Source: Halalkalibacter krulwichiae (GTDB taxonomy: Bacteria > Bacillota > Bacilli > Bacillales > Bacillaceae_D). Taken from it: a stretch of 64,000 nt of DNA. Below are positions 26,715 to 36,165 of this stretch, piece after piece. The DNA is taken from NCBI RefSeq assembly GCF_002109385.1, contig NZ_CP020814.1, positions 3,681,501 to 3,745,500 of the forward strand, read 5' to 3'. The notes under the pieces are model-generated. The model saw nothing but the letters and a program-made list of their open reading frames with translations, ran no database searches and was not told where the DNA came from. Every line of letters begins with the position of its first letter. The stretch's first letter is position 1. The translations under genes and the position numbers were made by a program.

Positions 26715-27998
26715 TCAAACAAAATCAAGCTTTTCATCATTTAACTTCAGTGTATCAGCTACATGTAAAACGGTTTGCTGTAAAGGAGTCTCAGCTATGA
26801 TATGTCCTTGTGAGATTACTACTTCGGCGACTGGTTGTCTTCTTATTAGATCATGAGCATCGCTTGCGGTTACGAGCAGTAAATTAGCCAAACACCCTTT
26901 CTTAATCCCATAGTTATCTATGTTTAATATTTTAGCTGGGGTGGATGTAATCATTTCAAACACGTCTTGAAAGTCGTCCAATCCCGTCATATGGGCTAAA
27001 TGAATAAGCATATGACAAGCATTAAGCAAAGATCCTGTACCTAATGGATAAAAAGGGCTTAAAAAATCATCATGGGCAATAGCAACAGGGACACCCGCCT
27101 CATGTAGATCTTTTACCCTTGTAATTCCCCGACCTTTTGGCCATGAGTCAAGACGCCCTTGCATGACACTACTTATAAGCGGAGCCGTCACCACATTGAT
27201 TTCAGCCCTTTTCACCAAACTGATTACTTTTCTAACGTAAGCTTCATTATAATAGCTCATTGCATTTAGATGACTAACGGTCACGCGTTCTTTTAGCCCA
27301 GATTCATAAGCAAGATCTGCGACAACTTCAAGATACCGTGATTGGAGATCATCAATTTCATCACAAAAGATATGGAGAAAGCAATTGCTCTCTTGCGCTC
27401 GTTGAAAGCAATAGACAAGAGAGGCCACTCCCTTTTCACGTGTTGGCTCAAGATGAGGAACAGCACTAATCCCGTCGATTCCAAGTGCAATTGCTTGATC
27501 AAGCTGCTCTCTTCCTGCTTGCGAACTGAGGCCGCTTTGTGGAAAGGCAACCAATTGTAGTGCCATAAAAGGGGCAACTTGTTTCTTTACTTGAAGCAAT
27601 GCTTTTAAGGCAATCAAATTAGGGTCTGAGACATCCACCATGCTTCTCATAAAAAGCACACCTTGCCCCGCCATTGTTCGAATGACGTCAAGAGCTCTTG
27701 ACGTGACCTCCTTCTCCGTCATCGTTTGCCGATACTCATTCCATAATTTAATGCCCTCAAACAATTCACCTGATTGGTTAAATGCCGGAAACCCGCATGT
27801 CAACGCCGTATCTAAATGAATGTGTGATTCAACATAGGGCGGTAGTACAACTCTTCCTTTCCCATCAATTGTTTTAAGTGCAGAGTCTGAGATCGACCCA
27901 ATGGCTACGATTCGGTCTTGTTTGATGCCAATATCGATTGACTCGCTATCAGTTAACCTGCGGACACCTTTAATGAGGAGATCATACAATCTGATCAC
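26715..27998 (-). CDS. Cytosine-deaminase-like amidohydrolase (copy 1)
   Basis: The 427-residue protein has ESHIHLDTALTCG, HIFCDEIDD and AIAHDDFLSPFYPLGTGSLL, so the metal ligands and the catalytic Glu of the CodA family are all present. The start is a GTG at 27998 inside the end of the upstream oxidase gene; a TTG at 27989 with AGGTGATC upstream is an alternative. It differs strongly from copy 2, so the two probably act on different ring intermediates of one pathway. It is co-transcribed with the oxidase and transporter genes. Confidence 0.8.
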   Translation of the reverse strand: MIRLYDLLIKGVRRLTDSESIDIGIKQDRIVAIGSISDSALKTIDGKGRVVLPPYVESHIHLDTALTCGFPAFNQSGELFEGIKLWNEYRQTMTEKEVTSRALDVIRTMAGQGVLFMRSMVDVSDPNLIALKALLQVKKQVAPFMALQLVAFPQSGLSSQAGREQLDQAIALGIDGISAVPHLEPTREKGVASLVYCFQRAQESNCFLHIFCDEIDDLQSRYLEVVADLAYESGLKERVTVSHLNAMSYYNEAYVRKVISLVKRAEINVVTAPLISSVMQGRLDSWPKGRGITRVKDLHEAGVPVAIAHDDFLSPFYPLGTGSLLNACHMLIHLAHMTGLDDFQDVFEMITSTPAKILNIDNYGIKKGCLANLLLVTASDAHDLIRRQPVAEVVISQGHIIAETPLQQTVLHVADTLKLNDEKLDFV

Positions 27999-29349
27999 CT
28001 GCCAATGCTAGACGATTCGTTTTTCCTGGGTTTAAAAGATCAAACGGATCATTATGCATTTTCGCATCGCAAATAGCGTCAATCCAATCATCTTTTCCCC
28101 CTTCCTCTAATACATACGTATGAGGGTTGCTTACTTTAATCCCGCATTCACGGAACGTTGCAATGATTTCTTGTAGTCGTTCAATTGTCGTAAACCGAAT
28201 GATTGGTTGTGAGTTCGGCACAACCTTACCACCGGCTTTAATCCATTCAAAATGAATCAGTACCTCATCTTGATACACCTTTTTTAATGTCCTCACCTGA
28301 GAAAGATAATCTCTTGGATCGAACCGCCCTTGAAGATACGTATCAGTTGGATGTCTGTTCAACCACCAAAGGGTAACATGGTTCCAACTGAAGTCACTAC
28401 TCCGTAACTTATGTTTCTTTATATATTCAGAAAAGGATGCAGCAATAGTTCCGCCATCGTTTTCTACTTGTTGCTTAACCTTTTCAATATGACAAGAATC
28501 AATTTGCAGTAAGACGGTTGCTGTTCTTGCATTTGTAAACGTTTCAATCGGACGAAAAGCAGCTGATAACGGAGCTTCACACACGGAGACTAAACGCTTT
28601 TTTATAATCGGATCATTTGCAACCTTCTCTGAAAAAAGAAGCGCTTGATCAAGTCCGGTAAAATGAACGAACAGATCAACCCAATTCGTTCTTGGAGCTA
28701 ACGCCAAAGTCGCTTCTAAGATGATCCCAGATATCCCATAGCTATGAATATATTGAGCTAGTTCTTCTTTCGATTGGACTAGTTGCTTTCTTGGTGTTTC
28801 TTCCATTGTTAAAATCGTCAGAGACAAAATATTTCCTTCATCCCATAACGTTCCATATTCAATAGAACCTATTCCCCCTGTTCCACCCGCAATAAACCCT
28901 GCGACCGTTGATTTCAAATACGTGCTAGGGAAAAAGCGGAGCTCTTGATCGCTTTCTTTTAGCAAACGTTCAATTGTGCCAAGCTTAACACCAGCTTGAA
29001 ATGTTCCTGCTCCTTTCTCAATGTAAATGACGTTTGTTAGCCGACTTGTATCTAACACAATCCCGCCCTTTAGTGGCACAATTTGACCATAGTTCCCCGT
29101 TCCTCCCCCTCTTACTACAATTGGAACTTTGTATCTTACGGCAAATTTTATAATGTCAATTAACTCTTTTTCTGATCTTGGTGATAGCACACAATCTCCA
29201 AAACGATCAGTAAGTTGTTCACGTAGGATAGGTGAATACCAATAATAATCTTGAGACATACGTTTGACATATTTCTCTTTTTTATTAATGACTTCTTTTT
29301 CAAATTCCGTATCTACTTTTTGTAGCCAATTCGTTGAACAATCCATCAC
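27982..29349 (-). CDS. FAD-linked oxidase, GlcD/VAO type (copy 1)
   Basis: The 455-residue protein has the FAD-binding PCMH fold with VVRGGGTGNYGQIVPLKGGIVLD (about residues 78-100), FFPSTYLKSTVAGFIAGGTGGIGS and a C-terminal substrate domain ending DPFDLLNPGK. This is the pattern of D-2-hydroxyacid dehydrogenases and related oxidases. No iron-sulfur partner gene is present, so it probably uses a diffusible acceptor. It is clearly related to the oxidase at 33059-34416 and overlaps the next amidohydrolase gene by 17 bp. Confidence 0.85.
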   Translation of the reverse strand: MMDCSTNWLQKVDTEFEKEVINKKEKYVKRMSQDYYWYSPILREQLTDRFGDCVLSPRSEKELIDIIKFAVRYKVPIVVRGGGTGNYGQIVPLKGGIVLDTSRLTNVIYIEKGAGTFQAGVKLGTIERLLKESDQELRFFPSTYLKSTVAGFIAGGTGGIGSIEYGTLWDEGNILSLTILTMEETPRKQLVQSKEELAQYIHSYGISGIILEATLALAPRTNWVDLFVHFTGLDQALLFSEKVANDPIIKKRLVSVCEAPLSAAFRPIETFTNARTATVLLQIDSCHIEKVKQQVENDGGTIAASFSEYIKKHKLRSSDFSWNHVTLWWLNRHPTDTYLQGRFDPRDYLSQVRTLKKVYQDEVLIHFEWIKAGGKVVPNSQPIIRFTTIERLQEIIATFRECGIKVSNPHTYVLEEGGKDDWIDAICDAKMHNDPFDLLNPGKTNRLALAGDQIV

Positions 29350-29405
29350 AAACCTCCCTAATAAAGAAGGTACAGCTACGTCTTTGGCTGCACCTTCTTC
29401 TTCCG

Positions 29406-30200
29406 TTAGTGTTTTAATCCAGATTCAATTTCCCCTACTAGTCGACTGAACTCATTTGTACTTCTAAACGATTCATTGCGCTCATAAGGTGGGACTTCAT
29501 ATACGTTCGTAATTCGACCTGGTCTTGCACTCATAACAGCAATTTTCGTTGATAGAAAGACTGACTCAAACACATTATGAGTGATAAACAAAACAGTCAT
29601 ATTCGTTTTTTCCCAAATACGTAGCAGCTCATAATGCAAGTTTTGTCTCGTCATTTCATCTAAAGCTCCAAACGGCTCATCCATTAACAATAGTTTCGGT
29701 TTAGCAATTAATGATCGCGCGATCGAAACCCTCATCTGCATTCCGCCTGATAGTTGCCTCGGCAAAGCTTTCTCATAACCTTCTAATCCAACCATCTCAA
29801 GCACATTCATCGCTTTTTCATAGCGCTCTTTTTTGGCAACTCCCTTTAATTCTAATGGCAATGCCACATTATCGATTACTGGCTTCCACGGCAGCAAGGT
29901 CGCATGCTGAAACACAAAGCCAACTTCATCCCGATTAATCACGGTGTCTGTTGATGTTGGAGTAATCATTTCAATTGCACCTGTAGTCGGTTCGCTTAAG
30001 CCTGCGATAATTTTGAAAATAGTTGATTTCCCACAGCCAGAAGGCCCGACAAACGACATAAACTCGCCTTCTTCGATATCAAGATTTACTTCACTCAAAG
30101 CGACGATCTTCTGATCATAAGTTTTGCTCACATTGTTTATCCTTAGCTTCGGCTTTTTTTGTATAAGGACATCCTCTTTCGTTGCCACCTCAATTTTCAC
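29406..30200 (-). CDS. ABC transporter ATP-binding protein, SsuB/TauB/ThiZ type
   Basis: The 264-residue ATPase has Walker A GPSGCGKST, Q-loop VFQHATLLPW, signature LSGGMQMRVSIARSL, Walker B LLLMDEPFGALDE and the switch His in FITHN. It belongs to the nitrate/sulfonate/taurine/thiamine-precursor importer group. It powers the permease at 32125-32988, which receives substrate from the lipoprotein at 31055-32071. The creatininase-family gene lies between the transporter genes, which ties the enzyme to the transported compound. Confidence 0.92.
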   Translation of the reverse strand: MKIEVATKEDVLIQKKPKLRINNVSKTYDQKIVALSEVNLDIEEGEFMSFVGPSGCGKSTIFKIIAGLSEPTTGAIEMITPTSTDTVINRDEVGFVFQHATLLPWKPVIDNVALPLELKGVAKKERYEKAMNVLEMVGLEGYEKALPRQLSGGMQMRVSIARSLIAKPKLLLMDEPFGALDEMTRQNLHYELLRIWEKTNMTVLFITHNVFESVFLSTKIAVMSARPGRITNVYEVPPYERNESFRSTNEFSRLVGEIESGLKH

Positions 30201-30215
30201 AAGCTTCCTCTCCTT

Positions 30216-31031
30216 CTAAACAAACTGCGGCTTTTTGAATTGGTCCATCTCAAATGTGCTTATAACTTGTAATGTATGGGCTGCAGCTACACTTAAACGC
30301 TTTAATACTTCCTCACCCTTCTCCTTTGTCGCTTGCTGTGCATTTCCGGCAATCCCTGAGTCTGAAAGGTCATTAATGATCCAAGCTACATAAGGCCCAC
30401 CTTTGATTCCGACATGAGCCTCGTAATCAAAAAATTCATTTGGCGCCTGATCCATGTTCACCCATTCTTCTTCTAAGGAAAGAATAAGCGATGTCTCAAC
30501 CTCACCTCCGTGAATCCCAAAGGTGAGTTCTTCCTCTGAAAACAGTTGCGCTAACTCTTGTTTATGATCCATCGCATTCATTCGAAATACCATCAGCTCT
30601 GTTTCAATTCTGAGATCGCGGGCAACCATGTTTAATAAGTCAACGTTTCCACCATGTGTATTAAATAATACGATTCTTCTAAATCCACTTGTCTTCACAC
30701 TTCTGCCAACATCCATAATGACTTGCCGCAACGTTTCGGTTGATAACGTAATTGTACCCGGATGACCTAAATGTTCTGTACTTTTTCCATATGGCAAAGG
30801 CGGCAACATCCAAACGTGATCTTGCTCGGAAAGAAGATTAAAAGCTGATGCTAATAGCCCTTCAGCAATGAGTGTATCGGTGTATACAGGTAAATGTGGA
30901 CCATGTTGTTCAACAGCTCCAACCGGCAAGACGACTACTCCTTTTTCTTTATCCAAGTGTTGAACTTCTTTAGAAGATAGCCTTGGCAAGAAAAATTCCT
31001 GCCACGCCTTGCTATTTTGTCTTTGTTTCAT
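30216..31031 (-). CDS. Creatininase-family amidohydrolase
   Basis: The 271-residue protein has the family metal site: GAVEQHGPHLPVYTDTLIAEG (Glu, His and Asp ligands near residues 37-50), NTHGGN and IHGGEVETSL. The family opens cyclic amides or formamides: creatininase, ArfB and MftE-type proteins are known members. No mycofactocin or riboflavin genes are nearby, so a ring-opening step in catabolism is the simplest idea. It is placed between the solute-binding protein and ATPase genes, 15-23 bp from each, so it is in the same operon. Confidence 0.85.
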   Translation of the reverse strand: MKQRQNSKAWQEFFLPRLSSKEVQHLDKEKGVVVLPVGAVEQHGPHLPVYTDTLIAEGLLASAFNLLSEQDHVWMLPPLPYGKSTEHLGHPGTITLSTETLRQVIMDVGRSVKTSGFRRIVLFNTHGGNVDLLNMVARDLRIETELMVFRMNAMDHKQELAQLFSEEELTFGIHGGEVETSLILSLEEEWVNMDQAPNEFFDYEAHVGIKGGPYVAWIINDLSDSGIAGNAQQATKEKGEEVLKRLSVAAAHTLQVISTFEMDQFKKPQFV

Positions 31032-31054
31032 GTGACTTGCCCCTCCTTTAATTA

Positions 31055-32071
31055 CTAGTTCAAAAAGTCAGTTGTAAATACTTCTTCTGCTGGAATTTGT
31101 GAGTCTAGTAGCTCTAAGCCTACTAATTGGTCTATTAAAGTTTGCCAGCGTTCCTCTGACATATATCCAACCCCATGAGTTACTGCGTCGTCACCAAATA
31201 CCAACTCCTCCATTTTTTCCGTTGCATAAGCCATTTGCTCAACAGTTTTATCAGGATTTAGTTCAATGATATAGTCATAAACTTTTTCCGGATCTTCTTT
31301 AAACGCTTCCCAGCCCTTCTTTGTTGCATCTACATATGCTTGAACGATTTCAGGATGCTCTTCGATAAAATCTTTTGTCGTAAATAACACATCACCATAT
31401 GGGGAATAACCAGAATCAGCAATAAGCAAATGCCCTGTTTCAACTCCTTCTTCCATTAAGTAATAAGGCTCTGACGTCACATACATTTGCGAAGCTGCTT
31501 TTTCATTTGCAACAAATGTAGAGTTATCTCCTGTATAGACACGATTTTGTGATTGTTCAATGTCATATTCGCTTACTAAGTATTCCCAATATCCAGCACC
31601 TGCGGCTGTATAAATCTCATAACCATCTCCTAAATCATCGAATGATTCGATTTGTTGATCTTTATGAAACATAATGCCTTGCGGTGTTTTTTGGAAGTTT
31701 GCAAATACAGCCACTAACGGAATGCCCTCATTAATGGCATATAACACTTGATCAGCTTGTGCCATACCAAATTGTGCACTTTTAGAAGAGACAATCGATA
31801 TCGAAGAGACTTGTGGACCACCTGGCTCTGTCGTCATCTCAATTCCAGCTTCTTCATAATAACCTTCCATTTGTGCATAGTACTGACCGGCATTTTCCAC
31901 TTGAGGAAACCAGCTTGTAATTTGCTTCATCTCAAACAACTCAGCTGATTCATTGGCCTCAATCGTTGTGTCTTCACGCTCTGTTTCTGTTGTTACTTCT
32001 TCTACTTCCGTTTCCCCACATGCAGTTAGTGCAATCAATAGTGTCATACTAGCAAACAGTTTTTTAACCAT
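31055..32071 (-). CDS. ABC transporter substrate-binding lipoprotein, NMT1/THI5-like
   Basis: The 338-residue protein has a lipoprotein signal with ALTAC at about residues 14-18, an acidic linker and the SsuA/THI5-like fold starting ITSWFPQVENAGQYYAQMEGYYEEAGIEM. Members bind aliphatic sulfonates, pyrimidine thiamine precursors or other small N-compounds. It lies between the permease and creatininase genes. Binding a pyrimidine-like or creatinine-like ring would fit the neighbouring deaminase-type enzymes; this is inference. Confidence 0.88.
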   Translation of the reverse strand: MVKKLFASMTLLIALTACGETEVEEVTTETEREDTTIEANESAELFEMKQITSWFPQVENAGQYYAQMEGYYEEAGIEMTTEPGGPQVSSISIVSSKSAQFGMAQADQVLYAINEGIPLVAVFANFQKTPQGIMFHKDQQIESFDDLGDGYEIYTAAGAGYWEYLVSEYDIEQSQNRVYTGDNSTFVANEKAASQMYVTSEPYYLMEEGVETGHLLIADSGYSPYGDVLFTTKDFIEEHPEIVQAYVDATKKGWEAFKEDPEKVYDYIIELNPDKTVEQMAYATEKMEELVFGDDAVTHGVGYMSEERWQTLIDQLVGLELLDSQIPAEEVFTTDFLN

Positions 32072-32124
32072 TTCATTACCCCCGTTATGTTTCTATTAAT
32101 TGATGTGTGTATTGGTAGAAGCTT

Positions 32125-32988
32125 TTATTCAGATTCCATCTCCGATTCGTGCCATGAGCTTAAGAATAACTTTGAAAGATAGCTAACAATGAGGAAGAAC
32201 GTAACTCCTAGTACAGCCGCAGATAGTCCTAGTGCAAATAAATATGGAGTTTGGAGTCTTGACGCAGCAACTGTAATCGCATAACCTAAACCACCAGCTC
32301 CACCACCTACACCAGCGATGTATTCTCCGACAATTGCTCCAACAACGGCTAATGTACAAGAAATCTTTGCACCAGCAATAATGTAAGGTAGCGCCGCAGG
32401 AAAGCGAAGCTTCCACATAACCTGCCATTTGGATGCATTGTACAAGTAGAATAAGTTTTTCATATTATGATCGGTTGCATTGAGCCCGATTAATGTGTTT
32501 GACAGCATCGGGAAAAACCCAATCGTAAAAGCAATAATAATGATCGCCTTCATGCCTGACCCAAACCAAATTACGATAATTGGAGCGATTGCAACTACAG
32601 GAATCGTTTGTAAAATGATCGCATATGGATACAGACTTCGCTCAACCCATTTGGAGCTAGCCATTAACACCGCAACACCAATTCCACCAATTACGCTAAA
32701 AATAAAACCAAGCACAGATTCAATAATGGTTGTCAATAACGCACTTGATAACAGGGACCAGTTTTTCACCGCGGCATCGACAATATCAGTAGGTTTGGGC
32801 AAAATATAGTGCGGAACTCCAATTAGTGAAACAATTCCTTGCCATAGTGAAACAAAAAAAATAAAAGCAATAAGAGGAAGGAAAGCTTTTTTTAATCGAT
32901 CGTAAAATTTTGTCTTCATTACAGGCACTGAACTGGTGCTTTTAGGGATTGTTAGTTGACTTGCCGTATTGGCTGCATGTCTAGACAT
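32125..32988 (-). CDS. ABC transporter permease, SsuC/TauC/ThiX type
   Basis: The 287-residue protein has about six membrane helices and the coupling EAA-like loop ASKWQVMWKLRFPAALPYIIAGAKIS, as in binding-protein-dependent permeases. The N-terminal 25 residues are polar and could be cytosolic. It follows the frameshifted oxidase gene by 70 bp and precedes the binding-protein gene. It is the only permease in the cluster, so the transporter should be a homodimer. Confidence 0.9.
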   Translation of the reverse strand: MSRHAANTASQLTIPKSTSSVPVMKTKFYDRLKKAFLPLIAFIFFVSLWQGIVSLIGVPHYILPKPTDIVDAAVKNWSLLSSALLTTIIESVLGFIFSVIGGIGVAVLMASSKWVERSLYPYAIILQTIPVVAIAPIIVIWFGSGMKAIIIIAFTIGFFPMLSNTLIGLNATDHNMKNLFYLYNASKWQVMWKLRFPAALPYIIAGAKISCTLAVVGAIVGEYIAGVGGGAGGLGYAITVAASRLQTPYLFALGLSAAVLGVTFFLIVSYLSKLFLSSWHESEMESE

Positions 32989-33058
32989 GACAGGTCACCT
33001 CCACGTTTTGATTTCTCCTTATTTGTAAAACCATTTCCACCAACATTTTAAAGCCCCC

Positions 33059-34416
33059 TTACAATCGTTCTTTTACTAATTCATAGACTGGCAATTTCTC
33101 TTGATTCAACAAGGCATATGGATCATTATCTCGTTTCTTTTTTGCAATCGATTCTAATTGTAAATTCCACCCTCCTGCTCCAAGTAAATAAGTGTGAGGA
33201 TCATTGACTGTCGCACCTATTTCATTAAAGAAATCTATGATTTCATATAATCGTTCATAGGATTGAAACTTAATTAATGGCAGTCCAGCTGGAACGAGCT
33301 TGCCTCGATCCCTCAACCATTCCACATGAATTAGCACTTCATCTCCATAACGGTTCTTAATGTTGTCAATCTGATTATGAATGTCTTCTAAAGAGAAAAA
33401 GTTTTGCAAATAAGTCCAGCTCTTATCATTTTTTAAAGCCCATAACGTCGTGTGATTCCAGGTGAAATCTGAAATGCCGATTCCTTTACGGTAACGTTCA
33501 GCTTCGACTGAATGAACAATACATCCTCCTGACTTTTCTGCAAGTTCGATCATTTTCTTACGGTCCTCTTCAGCTATTTCAATGAGAACTAAATGGTTTG
33601 TCTTTGCTACCTCTTTCATGATTTTCTTCAATGGACGGAAGAAAGTTGGAATTGGCGCTTCAACGACCGTAACAAGTCTTTTTCTCCACTCTGTCCCCTC
33701 TGCAATGCTTCGTGTGAACTGAAGAGCATCCTTTAAATCATCAAAGCTAATTAGTTCCTGCGTCCATCGATTCTTCGGTTTGATCGGGATAGTTATCTCT
33801 GTTATTATTCCGGTTGTCCCGTAACTATGGATGTAATCCAATAACTCTTCTTTCAAAACAACTATTTCCCTCACTTCCTCTTCCATCGTCAGCACTTTAG
33901 CTTCTAAAACATTGTCGTCCCAAAGGTTCCCCATGTAACAGAACCAACGCCTCCTGAACCTCCTGAGACAAATCCTCCGATTGTCGCTTTTACAAATGTT
34001 GAAGGATAGATCGTTAATTCTTGATTTGTCGCTTCAATTTGTTTTTCCAAATCTCTCATTCTCATTCCAGCTTGTACACGGGTAAAGCCTTCACCTACTT
34101 CTAATACTTTGTTAAGTTTACTAAGATCCACCACTACGCCACCTGTCATTGGAATCGCTTGCCCATAATTACCTGTCCCAGCCCCTCGAACTGTAACAGG
34201 AAGCTTTTCATCAACCGCTACTTGTAGTGCTTTTTTCAATGACTCAACTGATTCTGGGATGATGACGTAATCTGCCTGTTTCTTAGAAAGTTCTTTCTCT
34301 AAAACAGGAGAGTACCAATAATAGTCTTTTGAAAGCTTAGCTATAGCTTCTGTTTCCATAACAACATTTTGACTTCCCACTGCTTCAACCAATTTCATTC
34401 TTACCACTTCAGACAT
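33059..34416 (-). pseudogene. FAD-linked oxidase (copy 2) with one apparent frameshift
   Basis: The two frames 34416-33904 and 33934-33059 form one PCMH-type flavoprotein of about 452 residues. The first half has TVRGAGTGNYGQAIPMTGGVVVD and the second half the substrate domain. The break is at the CCCC run 33929-33932; one added base restores GSVTWGNLWDDNVLEAKV. It is a clear paralogue of the oxidase at 27982-29349, with the same N-terminal DYYWYSP motif. It is the first gene of the catabolic operon. The break is probably a sequence error; if real, only the other oxidase is active. Confidence 0.8.
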
Positions 34417-34419
34417 TCA

Positions 34420-34634
34420 TCTCATCCCTTCTTTTTCTTTTTTTACTTCGTTTAATCATCATAAATTTTAAAAGATTCTTAATATATTTCGAATATAAAG
34501 TTAGCGTAATCGAAAAACATACCGAATTGTTAATTATAGTTAGGTTATCTAACGCATATTTTACGAACGTTTTTATTTGGTATCGCTGCTTATTTTCGTC
34601 TTTTTGTAAGATATAACTAAACTAGAATAGAGTA
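34420..34634 (-). promoter_or_regulatory. AT-rich promoter region of the catabolic operon
   Basis: This 215-bp stretch between the cyclase terminator and the first oxidase gene must carry the operon promoter. It holds GTTAGATAACCTAAC (a 5-bp dyad) followed at once by TATAAT on the minus strand. This is a possible operator next to a -10 element, but no good -35 is seen. No regulator gene is adjacent. Confidence 0.4.
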
Positions 34635-34664
34635 CAAAAAAAGCGCAACCTCATCTGATTGCGC
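34635..34664 (-). terminator. Terminator of the cyclase-family gene
   Basis: On the minus strand GCGCAA/TTGCGC arms are followed by seven T. This separates the cyclase gene from the oxidase-transporter operon. Confidence 0.8.
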
Positions 34665-34739
34665 ATTGAACGAAATCAAAGAAAGTCGCGTGACATTTCC
34701 TCTTGTATGGTATGAATAAAATGCCATACATAAATTATT

Positions 34740-35420
34740 TTAAATTAATAAGGCAACTGCTCTAATTGGAGAGCCAGTTCCATGACGGATTTTCAATGGC
34801 AAACCGATATACAAAAACCTCTTGTTCATGACTTTATGTAAGTTACAAAGGTTTTCAGTGTTTGTTATTTGAAATTCACGACAAGCAAGATGGCCTGAAA
34901 ACTTTCGATCTTCTGGGTGGTCAATTGAAGGTGTATCGACTCCTATGTTCTTAACACCTTGTTCAGCTAACCATTTTGCAGCTAAATAATGCAATCCAGT
35001 ATGCGAAGTAAACCAAGCATCTGTTCCATAAGCACGATCATAGTGACCTGTATAAAGCAATACAATGTCTCCTTCTTCAATTTTCTGATTAGCTACTTTC
35101 AGAGCCTCTTTCAAATCGTTCTTTTTAATGTAGTGGTCTGACTTAACATGTGAAACATCAAGACAAATGGCAGGTCCATAAAACGAGTCTAAGTCCATCT
35201 CATCGATAGTCGGTCCTTCTGGGTCAAATTCATATATCGCGTCACTGTGCGTTGGACTATGCTCATTAATTAGGAGATTATTTCTAGCAAATTCAAACCC
35301 TATCGTTCGTTTGGAGCTTTCATGTGAGTCATTTGAAAAAATCACTGTTTGTTGTTGTACTGGTAAAACCGGCATTCCTTGAAAAATCTCTTGTGTTAGA
35401 TCAATGATCTTTGATGTCAT
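34740..35420 (-). CDS. Cyclase-family metal hydrolase (kynurenine formamidase-like)
   Basis: The 226-residue protein belongs to the cyclase family (kynurenine formamidase, isatin hydrolase). The metal motif appears as NEHSPTHSDAIYEF near residue 52, with both His and the Asp kept but the usual HxGTHxDxPxH spacing and Gly/Pro changed. GVDTPSIDHP and SGHLACREFQI follow as in the family. Such enzymes open amide or imide rings. It has its own terminator but sits just upstream of the amidohydrolase cluster on the same strand, so a shared pathway is plausible. Confidence 0.75.
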   Translation of the reverse strand: MTSKIIDLTQEIFQGMPVLPVQQQTVIFSNDSHESSKRTIGFEFARNNLLINEHSPTHSDAIYEFDPEGPTIDEMDLDSFYGPAICLDVSHVKSDHYIKKNDLKEALKVANQKIEEGDIVLLYTGHYDRAYGTDAWFTSHTGLHYLAAKWLAEQGVKNIGVDTPSIDHPEDRKFSGHLACREFQITNTENLCNLHKVMNKRFLYIGLPLKIRHGTGSPIRAVALLI

Positions 35421-35573
35421 GACACTCTTCCTTTCTGTTTTAAATGTTCATGCTTGTTACCTTTTTTATCAAGCTTTGATTTCGATACCCGAAGGATTAT
35501 AGCAAAAGAATAATAGAAAATAACATCTTCTTGGTGCATTCAGTCATCTTATCTGACAAACTTTTCGTAAAGC

Positions 35574-35625
35574 AAAAAGCACATGTCCGTGAAGTAGTTC
35601 TATACTGCTTCACGGACATGTGCTT
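35574..35625 (-). terminator. Long hairpin terminator of the 111-residue protein gene
   Basis: An 18-bp perfect stem (AAGCACATGTCCGTGAAG and its complement) is followed on the minus strand by TTTTTGC. It is one of the longest stems in the window. Confidence 0.85.
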
Positions 35626-35626
35626 A

Positions 35627-35962
35627 TTAGAAGCCCCACCTAAGGTACATCGTTAATGTACAGCATTGCTCAGCACGTAGAATAAAAGTAACCCCAGTAG
35701 GTGTATAGTTCGTTTCAACCATCGTTGGTACACCCGTCTCCCTTAGAATTTGATCGACTGCCTCATCATCACTTTTTTGCGCAGCATCCATTAATTGAAA
35801 CATTTTATCTTGCGAGGATAATAAACTATTGATTACGATTCTGCCATGCTCCATTAATGTTTGATAAGCTTGCAAAGACTGTTGAAAAGTTGTTGTATCT
35901 ACAGGAGGAAATTGACGATTGTCATATTCAGGCTGGAATTGATAATACACTTGAAATGCCAC
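35627..35962 (-). CDS. Small hypothetical protein with a Cys-Cys C-terminus
   Basis: The 111-residue protein starts at a GTG at 35962 behind GGAGG. The N-terminus is rich in Tyr, Gln, Phe and Pro (YYQFQPEYDNRQFPP), the middle is helical, and the end is CCTLTMYLRWGF. The composition recalls small spore-coat-type proteins of Bacillus, but I do not firmly recognise the family. It has its own strong terminator, so it is monocistronic. No signal peptide is seen. Confidence 0.6.
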   Translation of the reverse strand: MAFQVYYQFQPEYDNRQFPPVDTTTFQQSLQAYQTLMEHGRIVINSLLSSQDKMFQLMDAAQKSDDEAVDQILRETGVPTMVETNYTPTGVTFILRAEQCCTLTMYLRWGF

Positions 35963-36165
35963 TGTATTCGACCTCCAAATTCACTCGCTGATACACTATA
36001 TGTGTACCACCTAGTTAGAGTGAGAAAAAAGGAACGTGTATTTCTCTGCGAACACCTCGTCAATCCTTTTCATATGTTCAACTTTTTTCCTTTTTTATCA
36101 TTGTCCAATCATGATCATTTTTCTTCACATATACTTTAGAAAGAAGAGATAAAGGAGGAAAGTAC

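Noticed and set aside
25388..26740. Longer start for the second CodA-like gene
   Set aside because: The upstream 13 codons overlap the previous gene and its stop; the internal ATG has a strong AAGGAGG site.
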